Shown here: in pieces, positions 26,463-35,964 of the stretch | How positions within the stretch are numbered: the stretch's first letter is position 1 | How the letters are laid out: each line of letters begins with the position of its first letter | Source of the DNA: Bacillota bacterium | GTDB lineage: Bacteria > Bacillota > Bacilli > Alicyclobacillales > SLC66 | DNA: 46,897 nt | Assembly (NCBI GenBank): GCA_021846285.1 | Contig: JAJZCB010000018.1 | Location: 1,452-48,348, forward strand | Direction of reading: 5' to 3' | Program-made: the position numbers and the translations under genes | The notes under the pieces: model-generated | Told to the model about the DNA's origin: nothing | The model's input: only the letters and a program-made list of their open reading frames with translations | The model's database searches: none

Positions 26463-27257
26463 ATGGGGGAAGCTATTGTAGTGACTTCCGGAAAAGGCGG
26501 GGTAGGCAAGACGACTTCATCTGCCAATATCGGCACCGCGCTTGCCCTTTTGGGAAAGAAAGTATGCTTGGTCGACACTGATATTGGGCTTCGCAATCTG
26601 GATGTCGTGATGGGTCTGGAAAATCGAATCATTTTTGACATTGTCGATGTGGCTTCAGGGAGTTGCAGACTGGAGCAGGCGCTGATCAAGGACAAGCGAT
26701 TTGACCAACTGCTTCTACTGCCCGCAGCCCAGACCAAAGATAAACTTGCACTCAGTGTAGATGCGATGCAGACGATCATACGCAACTTGAAGACTCAATT
26801 CGACTATATCGTGATTGACTGCCCGGCAGGCATTGAACACGGATTTCGCGTGGCCATCACAGGCGCGGACCAGGCGATTGTGGTGACCACCCCTGAGCAG
26901 GCGGCTGTACGCGACGCGGACAGAGTCATCGGCCTGCTCGAAGGTGTCAAATTGCCTCCCGCCAAACTGATTATCAATCGAATTCGGCCGCATATGGTCA
27001 AAAACGGAGACATGCTGGATATCGACGATATCGTGGGCATCCTGTCTCTGGATCTGCTGGGGATAGTGCCAGACGACGAGCACGTCATCAGGGCGGCCAA
27101 TCAGGGCGAGCCGACCGTCCTCCGTCCGGACTCTCGCGCTTCCCTGGCGTATCGTAATATCGCGAGGCGCATCCTTGGCGACTCCGTGCCGCTCATGAAC
27201 CTGGACGAAGAAGCGGGCTTTTTCAAACGGATGCGCAAACTGATCGGACTTCGTTAA
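26463..27257 (+). CDS. minD: Septum site-determining ATPase MinD
   Basis: Membrane-binding ParA/MinD-family ATPase of 264 residues that recruits MinC to the poles. The deviant Walker A is GKGGVGKTTSSANIG at residue 10. The switch regions contain DTDIGLRNLD and DCPAGIEHGF. The last residues, FFKRMRKLIGLR, form the amphipathic membrane-targeting helix. ATG 26463 follows AAGGGGGTAA. No MinE is present; Bacillales use DivIVA/MinJ instead. Confidence 0.97.
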   Translation: MGEAIVVTSGKGGVGKTTSSANIGTALALLGKKVCLVDTDIGLRNLDVVMGLENRIIFDIVDVASGSCRLEQALIKDKRFDQLLLLPAAQTKDKLALSVDAMQTIIRNLKTQFDYIVIDCPAGIEHGFRVAITGADQAIVVTTPEQAAVRDADRVIGLLEGVKLPPAKLIINRIRPHMVKNGDMLDIDDIVGILSLDLLGIVPDDEHVIRAANQGEPTVLRPDSRASLAYRNIARRILGDSVPLMNLDEEAGFFKRMRKLIGLR

Positions 27258-27260
27258 ATC

Positions 27261-27289
27261 GCATATCCATCCCCGCCTGTACATAGAGA
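27261..27289 (+). promoter_or_regulatory. Possible sigma-E-like promoter before spoIVFA-spoIVFB
   Basis: GCATATC (27261-27267; six of seven positions of KMATATW), a 14-base spacer, then CATAGAGA (27282-27289). In B. subtilis spoIVF is transcribed by sigma-E in the mother cell, which agrees. The -10 core CATAGAG is shared with the candidate before spoIIB. Confidence 0.42.
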
Positions 27290-27344
27290 TAGATGGACGA
27301 GTCTTTCCATGGCTTGCCAAGCTCTTTGTCAAGGGGGGATGGTT

Positions 27345-28346
27345 TTGTTTCCGATCGGAAAAGACGACTCCGCCAGACGAAAACGCGATATCCGCCCGGA
27401 ATACTCGGTAGTTCCTGACGACGATCTGTACGGCTCGCCCCGTTCATGGACCGGTGCGCAGTGGTCGGACGCCCGGCGCGACGCGACTTTGCAGAACCCG
27501 GCTTCGCAGGACGCGAGTCAGGCGCGCAAGAGCCTTCCTGTGCAGGAAGAGACCGAACCATTTATTCTCAAGTCTCCGTCGCCTCAAACGGATCATGCCC
27601 GTTCCGCAGCGTATAGTCAGGATAGACTTCCAGGGCGCTTCGCGCCACCAACAATCGGGATAGAAAATACGCCTGCGGCGATTTTCCGGGATCGAAGCCT
27701 GTACAGACGCGGCGCCGAGTCGGGGCGCAATCGTCGCGGTCCACACGACTCTTACGGGGTTGCCCATGAGCGCGGCGTGTCTACATGGACGTTGCAGATT
27801 TTGGCCTCGGCCTTCTTGCTTGGCGTCACGGCTCTCATGTTTCACAGCAATCGACCGATCGCCTTGCAGGTTCGCCAGGACATGCGGCAGATGTTTGCGA
27901 CCGATTTCATCAGGGATGCTCCTTCCGTCGTCAAAACTACGCTTGGCGCCGATGCGGTCTCCCCTACCACCACGATCAGCGTGAGTGCGCCGCCGCTTGA
28001 TGTCGTAGCGCCGGTCAGTGGTCCGATTACGAGAACCTATTCCGTGATTTCGCCAGATATTGTGCTGCACGGACGGCCGGGTTCGGTGGTGGTGGCCGCC
28101 ACGGATGGCCTTGTGGTGGCTGCGGGGGAAAGCCAGGCTAACGGCAGCTATGTGCTGATTGACCACGGTGCTTTTGGGCAGACGTTCTACGCGCATTTAG
28201 GCAAGGTGGTCGTCCATGTGCAGGAATACGTGACTGCCGGAGAGACGATCGGCTATCTGCCGAACAATAGCGGCAATCTGACGTTTGGATATATTCGCGG
28301 AGGTTCCTACCGCGATCCAAAATCCATTCTGGGGCTTGCAAAATGA
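27345..28346 (+). CDS. spoIVFA: SpoIVFA-like membrane protein with degenerate LytM (M23) domain
   Basis: A bitopic protein of about 333 residues. A long polar N-terminal region (about 1-145) precedes one membrane segment (WTLQILASAFLLGVTALMF) and a C-terminal LytM-like domain (about 220-330). The domain keeps VLIDHGAFGQTFYAHLGKV, but the first metal-binding motif (normally HxGxD) and the terminal HFE motif are missing, so it is probably not catalytic. SpoIVFA holds the protease SpoIVFB inactive in the outer forespore membrane until SpoIVB cuts it. The spoIVFB gene overlaps its stop by 4 bases. TTG 27345 follows AAGGGGGG; ATG 27309 and 27339 are alternatives. Name by synteny and domain plan. 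Confidence 0.83.
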   Translation: MFPIGKDDSARRKRDIRPEYSVVPDDDLYGSPRSWTGAQWSDARRDATLQNPASQDASQARKSLPVQEETEPFILKSPSPQTDHARSAAYSQDRLPGRFAPPTIGIENTPAAIFRDRSLYRRGAESGRNRRGPHDSYGVAHERGVSTWTLQILASAFLLGVTALMFHSNRPIALQVRQDMRQMFATDFIRDAPSVVKTTLGADAVSPTTTISVSAPPLDVVAPVSGPITRTYSVISPDIVLHGRPGSVVVAATDGLVVAAGESQANGSYVLIDHGAFGQTFYAHLGKVVVHVQEYVTAGETIGYLPNNSGNLTFGYIRGGSYRDPKSILGLAK

Positions 28347-29215
28347 ACCTGTTTGCCGTGAAAGTCCGGGTGCATCCGCTGTTTCTCGCGGTGCTGGCGC
28401 TGGCAGCCTACGCCCACTATCTCGATCAGGCGCTGATGCTGTTTGGCATTGTACTTCTCCACGAATTCGGGCATGTGGTCGCTGCTGCAAGGTACGGCTA
28501 CAAAACGGAGTCTGTGGAGTTGTTGCCGTTTGGCGGGGTGGCAAGTCTGGGAGCGCGAAATCTGGGCTGGAATTCCCGCCATGAAACGGTTATCGCCATC
28601 TGTGGCCCGCTCGTAAACTTGCTGCTGACCATGGCGGCGCTGGGGTTGCACGTCATCGGTCTGGTCCCGGAGCGTTTCACGAATGAATTTGTCACGATCA
28701 ATCTTACGCTCGGTCTGTTCAATCTCCTCCCCGGACTTCCCCTGGACGGAGGGCGGATTGCTCGCGCGGGTCTCGCCCTTACGCGCGGGTATGAAGCGGC
28801 GACAAGAGTGGTGACAAAAATGTCCTTTTATCTCTCGGCAGCGCTCATGGTTCTCGGCGCACTGTCTCTATGGCTCGGTTACGCGGATGTCGGACTGCTG
28901 GCGCTAGGCATATTTCTGCTCTTTTCGGCGTATACCCTGCATCGCCATAGTCGCTATGATACGTTGCGTTTTCTTGACGCCAAAAGGCGGGACCAGCATG
29001 CGGCGCCGTTGCCCGTGCGCGCGCTCGTGGTGCCGTATGAGGCGGCCATTGGCGATGTAGCGACCGCCTTTGCGCCGGGCGTCTACCACATCATCTATGT
29101 GCGCGGTTCAGCGCACTCAGACATGCTGGCGGAACCCGTCACGGAACAGCGGGTGCTGGAGGCCATTTTTGAGCGGGGGATGTGGACGGAGTCAATTTCG
29201 GAATTGCTTTTGTGA
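28343..29215 (+). CDS. spoIVFB: SpoIVFB intramembrane metalloprotease
   Basis: Site-2-protease family enzyme (M50) of 290 residues that cleaves pro-sigma-K in the mother cell. The zinc motif HEFGH is in LLHEFGHVVAAARYGY (about residue 42), and the second metal motif is NLLPGLPLDGGRI (about 130). About six membrane segments are followed by a C-terminal soluble part (about 215-290) at the position of the CBS domain. ATG 28343 overlaps spoIVFA, so both are co-translated in the classic pair. Confidence 0.93.
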   Translation: MNLFAVKVRVHPLFLAVLALAAYAHYLDQALMLFGIVLLHEFGHVVAAARYGYKTESVELLPFGGVASLGARNLGWNSRHETVIAICGPLVNLLLTMAALGLHVIGLVPERFTNEFVTINLTLGLFNLLPGLPLDGGRIARAGLALTRGYEAATRVVTKMSFYLSAALMVLGALSLWLGYADVGLLALGIFLLFSAYTLHRHSRYDTLRFLDAKRRDQHAAPLPVRALVVPYEAAIGDVATAFAPGVYHIIYVRGSAHSDMLAEPVTEQRVLEAIFERGMWTESISELLL

Positions 29216-29347
29216 GGGTTCTTATGGTACCATATTGCGAGCAGTTTGTAACTGTCGCCTATGTCTTTAACCGCATGCGCCCTGGCCTTTACAAATCGGA
29301 ACTCTTCCGTGCCCGGCGCAGCGAGTCGAATCTTGGAGGTGCGCGTA
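29216..29347 (+). ncRNA. L21-type ribosomal protein leader (autoregulatory candidate)
   Basis: The 132 bases before rplU contain stacked short hairpins typical of the L21 leader of Firmicutes: CAGTT/AACTG near 29242-29255, CGGAA-CTC-TTCCG near 29305-29318, and a CCGTGCCCGGC region before the ribosome binding site TTGGAGGTG. Known L21 leaders bind L21 to repress rplU-prp-rpmA. Identification is from memory of the conserved hairpin and the position; a covariance search would settle it. Confidence 0.5.
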
Positions 29348-29659
29348 ATGTACGCGATTGTCGAAACAGGTGGAAAGCAGTTTAAAGTGTCAGAAGGCAT
29401 GACACTGTATGTGGAGAAGCTTGATGCTGTCGTGGGTGACACGGTGACGCTGGACAAGGTGTTTTTGGTGGAAAAGGACGGCGAGGTGACCGTGGGCGCT
29501 CCTCATGTTCCGGGAGCTTCTGTGACAGCGTCTGTCGTAGAGCACGGAAAGGCCAAAAAAATTCTGGTGTTCAAATATAAGTCCAAGAAAAACTATCGCC
29601 GTAGACAGGGTCATCGGCAACCGTATACCAAGCTGAAAGTGAACGCTATCAACGCGTAA
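29348..29659 (+). CDS. rplU: 50S ribosomal protein L21
   Basis: A 103-residue ribosomal protein that binds 23S r[17 protein letters not shown] at the start and the basic [15 protein letters not shown] near the C-terminus are diagnostic. ATG 29348 follows GGAGGTG. The frame is open upstream, but that part belongs to the leader. It is followed by prp and rpmA, the conserved Firmicute order. Confidence 0.98.
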   Translation: MYAIVETGGKQFKVSEGMTLYVEKLDAVVGDTVTLDKVFLVEKDGEVTVGAPHVPGASVTASVVEHGKAKKILVFKYKSKKNYRRRQGHRQPYTKLKVNAINA

Positions 29660-29666
29660 TCCGGAC

Positions 29667-29984
29667 ATGATTCATGCGGAGATCTGGTACGCTCGGGATG
29701 AACAGTCTATCACCCGATTTGTTGTCAAGGGACATGCAGGATCTGGCGTCCATGGTCACGATCTGGTTTGCGCAGCGGTGTCGGCGCTCACCATCAACTT
29801 TGTAAACAGCGTCGAAGCGATCTGCGGTGTGGCGCTGGATCATCGAGTGAGAAGCGGTTTTTTTGACATGATTGTGACAGAAGCGCCTGACGTGCAACTC
29901 TTGGCCAAAAGCCTGAAGGTAGGACTGATGAGTCTCGCAGAGGACCACAAACAGTACATCGCGGTTTCTCTGCGGCAGACGTGA
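29667..29984 (+). CDS. prp: Ribosomal-processing cysteine protease Prp
   Basis: A 105-residue cysteine protease (YsxB) that removes the N-terminal extension of L27. The signature [20 protein letters not shown] holds the catalytic pair, His23 and Cys35. It lies between rplU and rpmA, and the L27 encoded next has the matching cleavable N-terminus. ATG 29667 is 7 bases after rplU. Confidence 0.95.
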   Translation: MIHAEIWYARDEQSITRFVVKGHAGSGVHGHDLVCAAVSALTINFVNSVEAICGVALDHRVRSGFFDMIVTEAPDVQLLAKSLKVGLMSLAEDHKQYIAVSLRQT

Positions 29985-30021
29985 CAGGCAATTCAGCATA
30001 CACATTTGGGAGGTAAAAATC

Positions 30022-30333
30022 ATGTTGCGTTATGATCTGCAGTTGTTCGCCCACAAAAAGGGTGTATCCTCGACTCGCAACGGCCGCGACAGTCATTCGA
30101 AGCGGTTGGGCGTCAAGCGTGGAGACGGTCAGTTTGTCACAGGCGGAAGCATTTTGGTCCGTCAGCGTGGCACTCGCATCTATCCGGGCGTCAATGTTGG
30201 ACTGGGCAGTGACGATACCCTGTTTGCAAAAGTAGACGGACGTGTTAAATTTGAACGCTGGGGCCGTGACCGCAAACGCGTCAGCGTCTACCCGGCGGCG
30301 GTTGCGGAGCCCGCTGTGACTGTCAACGCGTAA
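30022..30333 (+). CDS. rpmA: 50S ribosomal protein L27 with Prp-cleavable N-terminus
   Basis: A 103-residue ribosomal protein at the peptidyl-transferase centre. The N-terminus MLRYDLQLF followed by AHKKG is the Firmicute-type extension, cut after Phe9 by Prp. The conserved [20 protein letters not shown] and [10 protein letters not shown] follow. ATG 30022 has a strong GGGAGGT ribosome binding site. Confidence 0.98.
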   Translation: MLRYDLQLFAHKKGVSSTRNGRDSHSKRLGVKRGDGQFVTGGSILVRQRGTRIYPGVNVGLGSDDTLFAKVDGRVKFERWGRDRKRVSVYPAAVAEPAVTVNA

Positions 30334-30386
30334 GCGGCAAGATTGAGTCGCATCCACTGTGTACATCCGAGCCAGTCTGCAACATC

Positions 30387-30451
30387 GCATGATCAGCGTC
30401 TCTGACCCGGTTATTCATGATTCACGGGCGATGGGGAGACGCCAATCATGC
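30387..30451 (+). ncRNA. Long interrupted stem-loop between rpmA and obg
   Basis: GCATGAT (30387-30393) pairs with ATCATGC (30445-30451), and GCGTCTC (30396-30402) pairs with GAGACGC (30436-30442). The two helices are separated by a symmetric CA/CA internal loop. CCCG/CGGG extends the top. It lies 20 bases before a terminator hairpin in front of obg. It may be a structured leader or a foldback repeat. No known RNA family is recognised. Confidence 0.5.
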
Positions 30452-30471
30452 GGGTCTGCTTTGAAATATCG

Positions 30472-30500
30472 CCCAGTTGCCTTGACGCGACTGGGTTTTA
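30472..30500 (+). terminator. Intrinsic terminator or attenuator before obg
   Basis: The stem CCCAGTTGC (30472-30480) with GCGACTGGG (30487-30495), including one G-T pair and a 6-base loop, is followed by TTTTATT. It ends only about 35 bases before GTG of obg, with no room for a normal promoter between, so it may act as an attenuator. Otherwise it simply ends rplU-prp-rpmA. Confidence 0.72.
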
Positions 30501-30531
30501 TTACTTCACATTGTGCAGCGGGGAGGTCTGA

Positions 30532-31812
<1,281 letters not shown>

Positions 31813-31834
31813 TCACCGCGGGGAGGCGATCAAG

Positions 31835-32299
31835 GTGTATAAGGGCAGCGAGGGAGTCACTCGTGATTTTGTGGCAACGGGAATCGTTGTGGATGGCGAT
31901 CGGGTTCTGTTGCTGTTTCATCGCAAATTGAGACGTTGGCTCCCACCGGGCGGACATGTCGACCCGCCGGAGTTGCCCGACCAGGCGGCCATTCGTGAGG
32001 TGTTTGAGGAAACTGGGCTGCGCGTCGAGTTGGTGGCCGACCTTGAACCGCGGGGATTTGATCACGCATTGCCGCGTCCGGCGGGCATTCAGCTTGAGGA
32101 CATCGAGCCTGGACATCAGCACATTGATCTCATTTATTTCGCCCGCCCTGTGGCAGGTACGGATGTTGTCGCCAATGACGAATCGGAGGGTTTCGGCTGG
32201 TTCACGCTGGCGCAGATGCGCGAGATGTCGGTTGAAGAGGAAGTGATTGCGTGGAGTGGGAAGGCGATCAGCGCAGTGGCTGCGATCGGCGCGCCCTGA
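31835..32299 (+). CDS. Nudix hydrolase
   Basis: A 154-residue Nudix-fold hydrolase. The Nudix box is complete: GGHVDPPELPDQ followed by AAIREVFEETGL (about residues 49-71), matching G-x5-E-x7-REVxEExGL. The substrate is unknown; the HQHIDLIYFARP segment suggests a class that acts on nucleoside diphosphate derivatives. GTG 31835 follows GGGGAGGCGA, 22 bases after obg. The next gene (JAMM) starts 2 bases after its stop. Confidence 0.88.
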   Translation: MYKGSEGVTRDFVATGIVVDGDRVLLLFHRKLRRWLPPGGHVDPPELPDQAAIREVFEETGLRVELVADLEPRGFDHALPRPAGIQLEDIEPGHQHIDLIYFARPVAGTDVVANDESEGFGWFTLAQMREMSVEEEVIAWSGKAISAVAAIGAP

Positions 32300-32301
32300 T
32301 C

Positions 32302-32721
32302 GTGACCGTTGACGTACTGGAGGCAATGGAACGGCATGTATCCAAGTGGTTGCCATTTGAAAGTGGAGGCATTGTCATTGGCAATCGCGTCGACGACACA
32401 TTTTACGGTGATGAGTTTGTGCCGCTTGAAGGGGCGCTGCCGTCAACGCATCGGTATCTGGCGCGCGCGGTTCACGCGACCCGCGCTGTCTTGCGGGCTG
32501 ACCGGGAAGGAAGGTGTGTCGTCGCTACTGTGCACAGTCATCCCGCTGGCAATGGGGAACCATCACATACTGATCTGCAAAACGCCTACGGGTATCGCGA
32601 GGCGCTCCACATCGTTGTCAACTTTCACACGGGCGCGCCGGCCTGTCGAGTGTACCAATATCATCGCACAGAGGAGGGATACTGCGCGCAACCGGCGCGG
32701 CTGGTCATCGCCACTGCGTAA
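32302..32721 (+). CDS. JAMM/Mov34-family metalloprotease-like protein
   Basis: A 139-residue stand-alone JAB1/MPN domain. The motif HSHPAGNGEPSHTD gives His78, His80, Ser88 and Asp91, and the upstream Glu20 is in FESGGIVIG, so the zinc site is complete. Bacterial members remove sulfur-carrier proteins (ThiS/MoaD-like) or act on small-molecule isopeptides; the substrate here is unknown. GTG 32302 follows the Nudix stop directly with no clear ribosome binding site, suggesting coupling. A longer frame from GTG 32251 overlaps the Nudix gene. Confidence 0.82.
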   Translation: MTVDVLEAMERHVSKWLPFESGGIVIGNRVDDTFYGDEFVPLEGALPSTHRYLARAVHATRAVLRADREGRCVVATVHSHPAGNGEPSHTDLQNAYGYREALHIVVNFHTGAPACRVYQYHRTEEGYCAQPARLVIATA

Positions 32722-32953
32722 CTCAGTTCTCATCGCCCACGCTCCTATGACCGCTTGTCTTCTTGCCCCTCTGTTCTGATCTGCGTTTCTTTCAAAGCGT
32801 TATACAAATGAGCTTATGGTGTACAGGAGTTGATCCAACGACTTAGAACAGGTTCGTTGTGAGGTCGACGCAAGAGGCGCTTGTTCCACTGTCGCTTTGC
32901 CGAAACAGGTAAAGCACGGGATCTCACCATGAACCGACGGGGAGGGATTTCAA
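32722..32953. other. Gap before the comG operon
   Basis: The 232 bases hold no gene. I see no clear sigma-A promoter and no AAAA-N5-TTTT ComK-type boxes. The last part contains the comGA ribosome binding site GGGGAGGG. Confidence 0.5.
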
Positions 32954-34090
32954 GTGGTGGCGATGGCTGGTGAGGTTGTTGACGAGATCATCGCGATCGC
33001 GGTGTGGCTGCGCGCGTCTGACGTTCATTTCGATCCCGTCGCCGATCGCCTGGCGATTCGCTTTCGCATACACGGTAAGCTGATCGACGCTGATGCCGTC
33101 TCGCACTTGACAAGGACAATTCCGAGGCAGGTGGTCGGGCGGTTAAAGGTGTTGGCCAAGTTGTCATTGGCGGAACAACGGCGGCCTCAGGACGGGCAAG
33201 TTCGTCTTGAGACTCCGCATGGCGCGGTGGACGTTCGCGTCGCGACGATGCCCACGGTCAGGGGTGAACGCGTTGTGGCAAGGCTGTTGCCGGTGGAAAC
33301 ACAGTGGCGTACAGTCGCAGCGCTGGGACTGGAGCCCGCGCACCTGCACGAAGTGCGCAAGACCGCCGCCAAAGGAGGCATGATCCTTGTGGCGGGCAGA
33401 GTGGGCGCTGGAAAGAGTACGACCCTGCACGCGATATTGGCGGAACGAAGCCAGGCGGGCGACTCCGTGTTAACGATTGAAGACCCCGTTGAACGGAACA
33501 TCGACGCGTACAGTCAGGTTGAGGTTGACGATCGTGTCGGGTTGACCTTTGCGCAGGGGTTGAGAACTGCGCTGCGTCAGGATCCCGATGTGCTCATGGT
33601 CGGCGAAATCCGCGATGAGGCGACGGCCCAGATCGCGGTGCGCGCCGGACTCATCGGTCACCTCATGCTCAGTACCATTCATGCCGACAGTGCGGAGCAA
33701 GTGGTTCTGCGATTACTGGAACTCGGTGTTGATGCGTCTCTGCTTGCAAGCGCACTGCAACTCGTAATCTGGCAGACGCTGCTGCCAGTCCTATGCGAGC
33801 AATGCCACGGTTATGGGTGCGGCGCCTGCATTGGTGTTGGACTTGTCGGTCGGCGTGCGGTGTTTTCACTGTTGCGGGCCGATGGGGTTGTCGATGTCGT
33901 TGGGGCGGCGCGCAGCAAGAAGATTCGCTCCTACTCACTCCGGTCCGCTCAAAGCCAGTGGCGCGGCGATCGGCGACTCTCTGTATACGGTGTCCTGGGC
34001 ACGTCAGAGCAGGATGGGGGGATTGCCGTTGCTGAACAGGGGGAAATGGACAGAACTGGCTATGGAGTATCTCCTGGTCGATCTGAGTGA
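32954..34090 (+). CDS. comGA: Competence pilus assembly ATPase ComGA
   Basis: GspE/PilB-family ATPase of 378 residues that drives assembly of the competence pilus for DNA uptake. It lacks the N-terminal MshEN domain of the PilB at 3644. It has ASDVHFDPVADRL, Walker A as GRVGAGKSTTLHAIL (about residue 150), Asp box IEDPVE, Walker B RQDPDVLMVGEIRD and the His box STIHADS. The C-terminal Cys cluster CEQCHGYGCGAC is compact. The C-terminal tail (last 50 residues) is unlike the family and overlaps the start of comGB by about 60 bases, so a small frameshift near 33930 cannot be excluded. GTG 32954 follows GGGGAGGG. Confidence 0.9.
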   Translation: MVAMAGEVVDEIIAIAVWLRASDVHFDPVADRLAIRFRIHGKLIDADAVSHLTRTIPRQVVGRLKVLAKLSLAEQRRPQDGQVRLETPHGAVDVRVATMPTVRGERVVARLLPVETQWRTVAALGLEPAHLHEVRKTAAKGGMILVAGRVGAGKSTTLHAILAERSQAGDSVLTIEDPVERNIDAYSQVEVDDRVGLTFAQGLRTALRQDPDVLMVGEIRDEATAQIAVRAGLIGHLMLSTIHADSAEQVVLRLLELGVDASLLASALQLVIWQTLLPVLCEQCHGYGCGACIGVGLVGRRAVFSLLRADGVVDVVGAARSKKIRSYSLRSAQSQWRGDRRLSVYGVLGTSEQDGGIAVAEQGEMDRTGYGVSPGRSE

Positions 34091-35057
34091 ACTTTTGCAA
34101 GCCGGACTTGATCTCCATCTGGCTCTGCAGATTCTGCACGCCCGTCATGGCGCCCATGCAGAAGATCTGGAGACGTTGCGACGGGGAGTCGAGTCCGGAC
34201 GGCCGCTGTCAGAGGGATTGGCCGCTGTCGGGTTCACTTCGTCTGTCGTGGGGTTCTTGCAGGCGGGTGAATTGGCGGGCGATGTCGCGCAAGCTGCGAG
34301 TCGAACGGGATTTCATTTGGAGCGCAAACGAGGGTATCGAACACGCCTGGCGAAGATGCTGGCCTATCCGCTGCTGCTTACGCTTTTGTGCGTGGTTCTT
34401 AGTTACGTCCTGGCCGCCATGGTCATGCCAAATTTTGAGAACATGTACCACGCGATGAACTTGAAACTGAGCGGTCCGACGGAACTGCTGTTTTCATTCA
34501 GTCGGTTAATAGCCGCCGTGATGCCTGTAACCCTGCTGACGCTGGGACTGTTGGTCATCGTGGGCGTAACGGCCCGACAGACGATACGCCCGGGAATTCT
34601 TGTGGTCGGTCTGAAATGGAAGGTGAGCCGCAGCCTGATTCAGATGTGGAAGGCGAGAGAGGGTATGGAAGTGCTAAACCTGTTGCTTGGAGCGGGCATT
34701 GATCTGCTTCAGGCGCTACGGGTCATGGCGCAGGCGGATACAGCCGGGATGAGGGGGATGTGGACGCAAGCCGCGATGGAGATTGAGAGCGGTGTGCCGC
34801 TGTCGGACGCCCTTGCCAACCTGCCACTGATGCCGCCTGTGGTCAAAGACATGATGGAACTGGCGGAACGGACGGGGGACCTGGAACGTGGATCTGAGCG
34901 TCTGTTTCACTATTTGGAGGCTTATCTCGATCGTTGGTTTGAACGTGTACTTCGCACAGTAGAGCCCGTCATGACGTTTGTTCTGGGCGGTGTTGTAGGT
35001 ATGGCGACCATGTTGCTCATGTGGCCGATGATGCAGTTGGTAAGACAACTCTCGTAA
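34029..35057 (+). CDS. comGB: Competence pilus membrane platform ComGB
   Basis: PilC/GspF-family integral membrane protein of about 342 residues that works with ComGA. It has two T2SSF repeats (about 15-130 and 215-335). The first begins MEYLLVDLSELLQAGLDLH and the second GMEVLNLLLGAGIDLLQAL. Hydrophobic segments are near residues 110-135, 160-185 and 310-335. The start is a TTG at 34023 or 34029 after a G-run. The frame is open back to 33813 inside comGA, but the earlier part has no family similarity. Confidence 0.88.
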   Translation: MLNRGKWTELAMEYLLVDLSELLQAGLDLHLALQILHARHGAHAEDLETLRRGVESGRPLSEGLAAVGFTSSVVGFLQAGELAGDVAQAASRTGFHLERKRGYRTRLAKMLAYPLLLTLLCVVLSYVLAAMVMPNFENMYHAMNLKLSGPTELLFSFSRLIAAVMPVTLLTLGLLVIVGVTARQTIRPGILVVGLKWKVSRSLIQMWKAREGMEVLNLLLGAGIDLLQALRVMAQADTAGMRGMWTQAAMEIESGVPLSDALANLPLMPPVVKDMMELAERTGDLERGSERLFHYLEAYLDRWFERVLRTVEPVMTFVLGGVVGMATMLLMWPMMQLVRQLS

Positions 35058-35070
35058 GGTGGGATGATGG

Positions 35071-35469
35071 ATGAAACTGGCGGAAGTGTCGGTGGTGCAG
35101 GCGTGGCGCTCCAGGAGGCGGGAGGCAGGTTTCACTCTTGTTGAGATGGTGGTGGCGCTGTTTGTCGTATCGGTTGTGATGGCCATCACCTTGCCGAATC
35201 TTCAGGTCGCCGGTGTGAATGCGGCCAAAACCGGTTGTGAGGGTAACCAACGCATGATTCGCGCGGCTTTGACCGAGTATTATCTGAATAATCACCAATT
35301 TCCCCAGGAGACCACTGTACAGGCAGATTTGCAGGATTTGGTCACTGCGGGGTATCTCGACAGCATTCCCACATGTCCGAGCGGTGGCAGTTACGTCATC
35401 ACCGTATCAGCGAATGGAACGACGGCGACCGTCTCGTGTACGGATCATGGTTCTCTCGGGGGCGTATGA
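35071..35469 (+). CDS. comGC: Competence major pilin ComGC
   Basis: A 132-residue prepilin. The leader of about 19 residues is basic and ends AG; the mature N-terminus is FTLVEMVVALFVVSVVMAITLP with Glu at +5. Three Cys residues are in the C-terminal half (TGCEGN, PTCPSG, VSCTD). B. subtilis ComGC uses a disulfide, so this may be similar. ATG 35071 follows AAGGTGGG. PilD at 8695 probably processes it. Confidence 0.9.
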   Translation: MKLAEVSVVQAWRSRRREAGFTLVEMVVALFVVSVVMAITLPNLQVAGVNAAKTGCEGNQRMIRAALTEYYLNNHQFPQETTVQADLQDLVTAGYLDSIPTCPSGGSYVITVSANGTTATVSCTDHGSLGGV

Positions 35470-35929
35470 AGTGCGGTCCGATCAGGGATTCACTCTGGTT
35501 GAAACGATCGTAGTCCTCTTGATCTGGGGGATTGCGGCGGCTGTCGCACTTCCGAATATCATGGCGCTGTATGATTGGTCAGCGCTGCAGGACACCGCCG
35601 CGCAGACCATGTCCGATTTGCGCAGTCAGCAGTTGCGGGCGCAGGATTTGGGGCAGTATCAGGAGGTGCGTTTCGCGCCTGCGCAGGGGTGGTATTTTCT
35701 ATATGGCGATCTTGTGGGTATCGAACAGTTCCGCCTCTTTGCCTGGCCCACCACGTACTTCGATGGATACGTGCATTTGCCCGAGCCCACGGTGCGTTTT
35801 GACGACTACGGAACGGTGAGTGAGAGCGGACAGATCGGATTTGTGAGTCCAACTGGTCGGGTAGCCGACATCGTTCTCTACATGCAGTACGGTGAGATGA
35901 GACTGGCTTCACACATGGCGAGTTCGTAA
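35447..35929 (+). CDS. comGD: Competence minor pilin ComGD
   Basis: A 160-residue pseudopilin with a short leader ending DQG and then FTLVETIVVLLIWGIAAAVALP. The Glu at +5 is present. The start ATG 35447 lies inside the end of comGC (23-base overlap), which suggests coupling. Downstream it has an amphipathic helix and beta-rich C-terminal domain as in GspH/ComGD proteins. The name is given from position and size. Confidence 0.8.
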   Translation: MVLSGAYEVRSDQGFTLVETIVVLLIWGIAAAVALPNIMALYDWSALQDTAAQTMSDLRSQQLRAQDLGQYQEVRFAPAQGWYFLYGDLVGIEQFRLFAWPTTYFDGYVHLPEPTVRFDDYGTVSESGQIGFVSPTGRVADIVLYMQYGEMRLASHMASS

Positions 35930-35964
35930 AAGGCAACGGACCATAACGGTGTTGGAGGGTTGCG

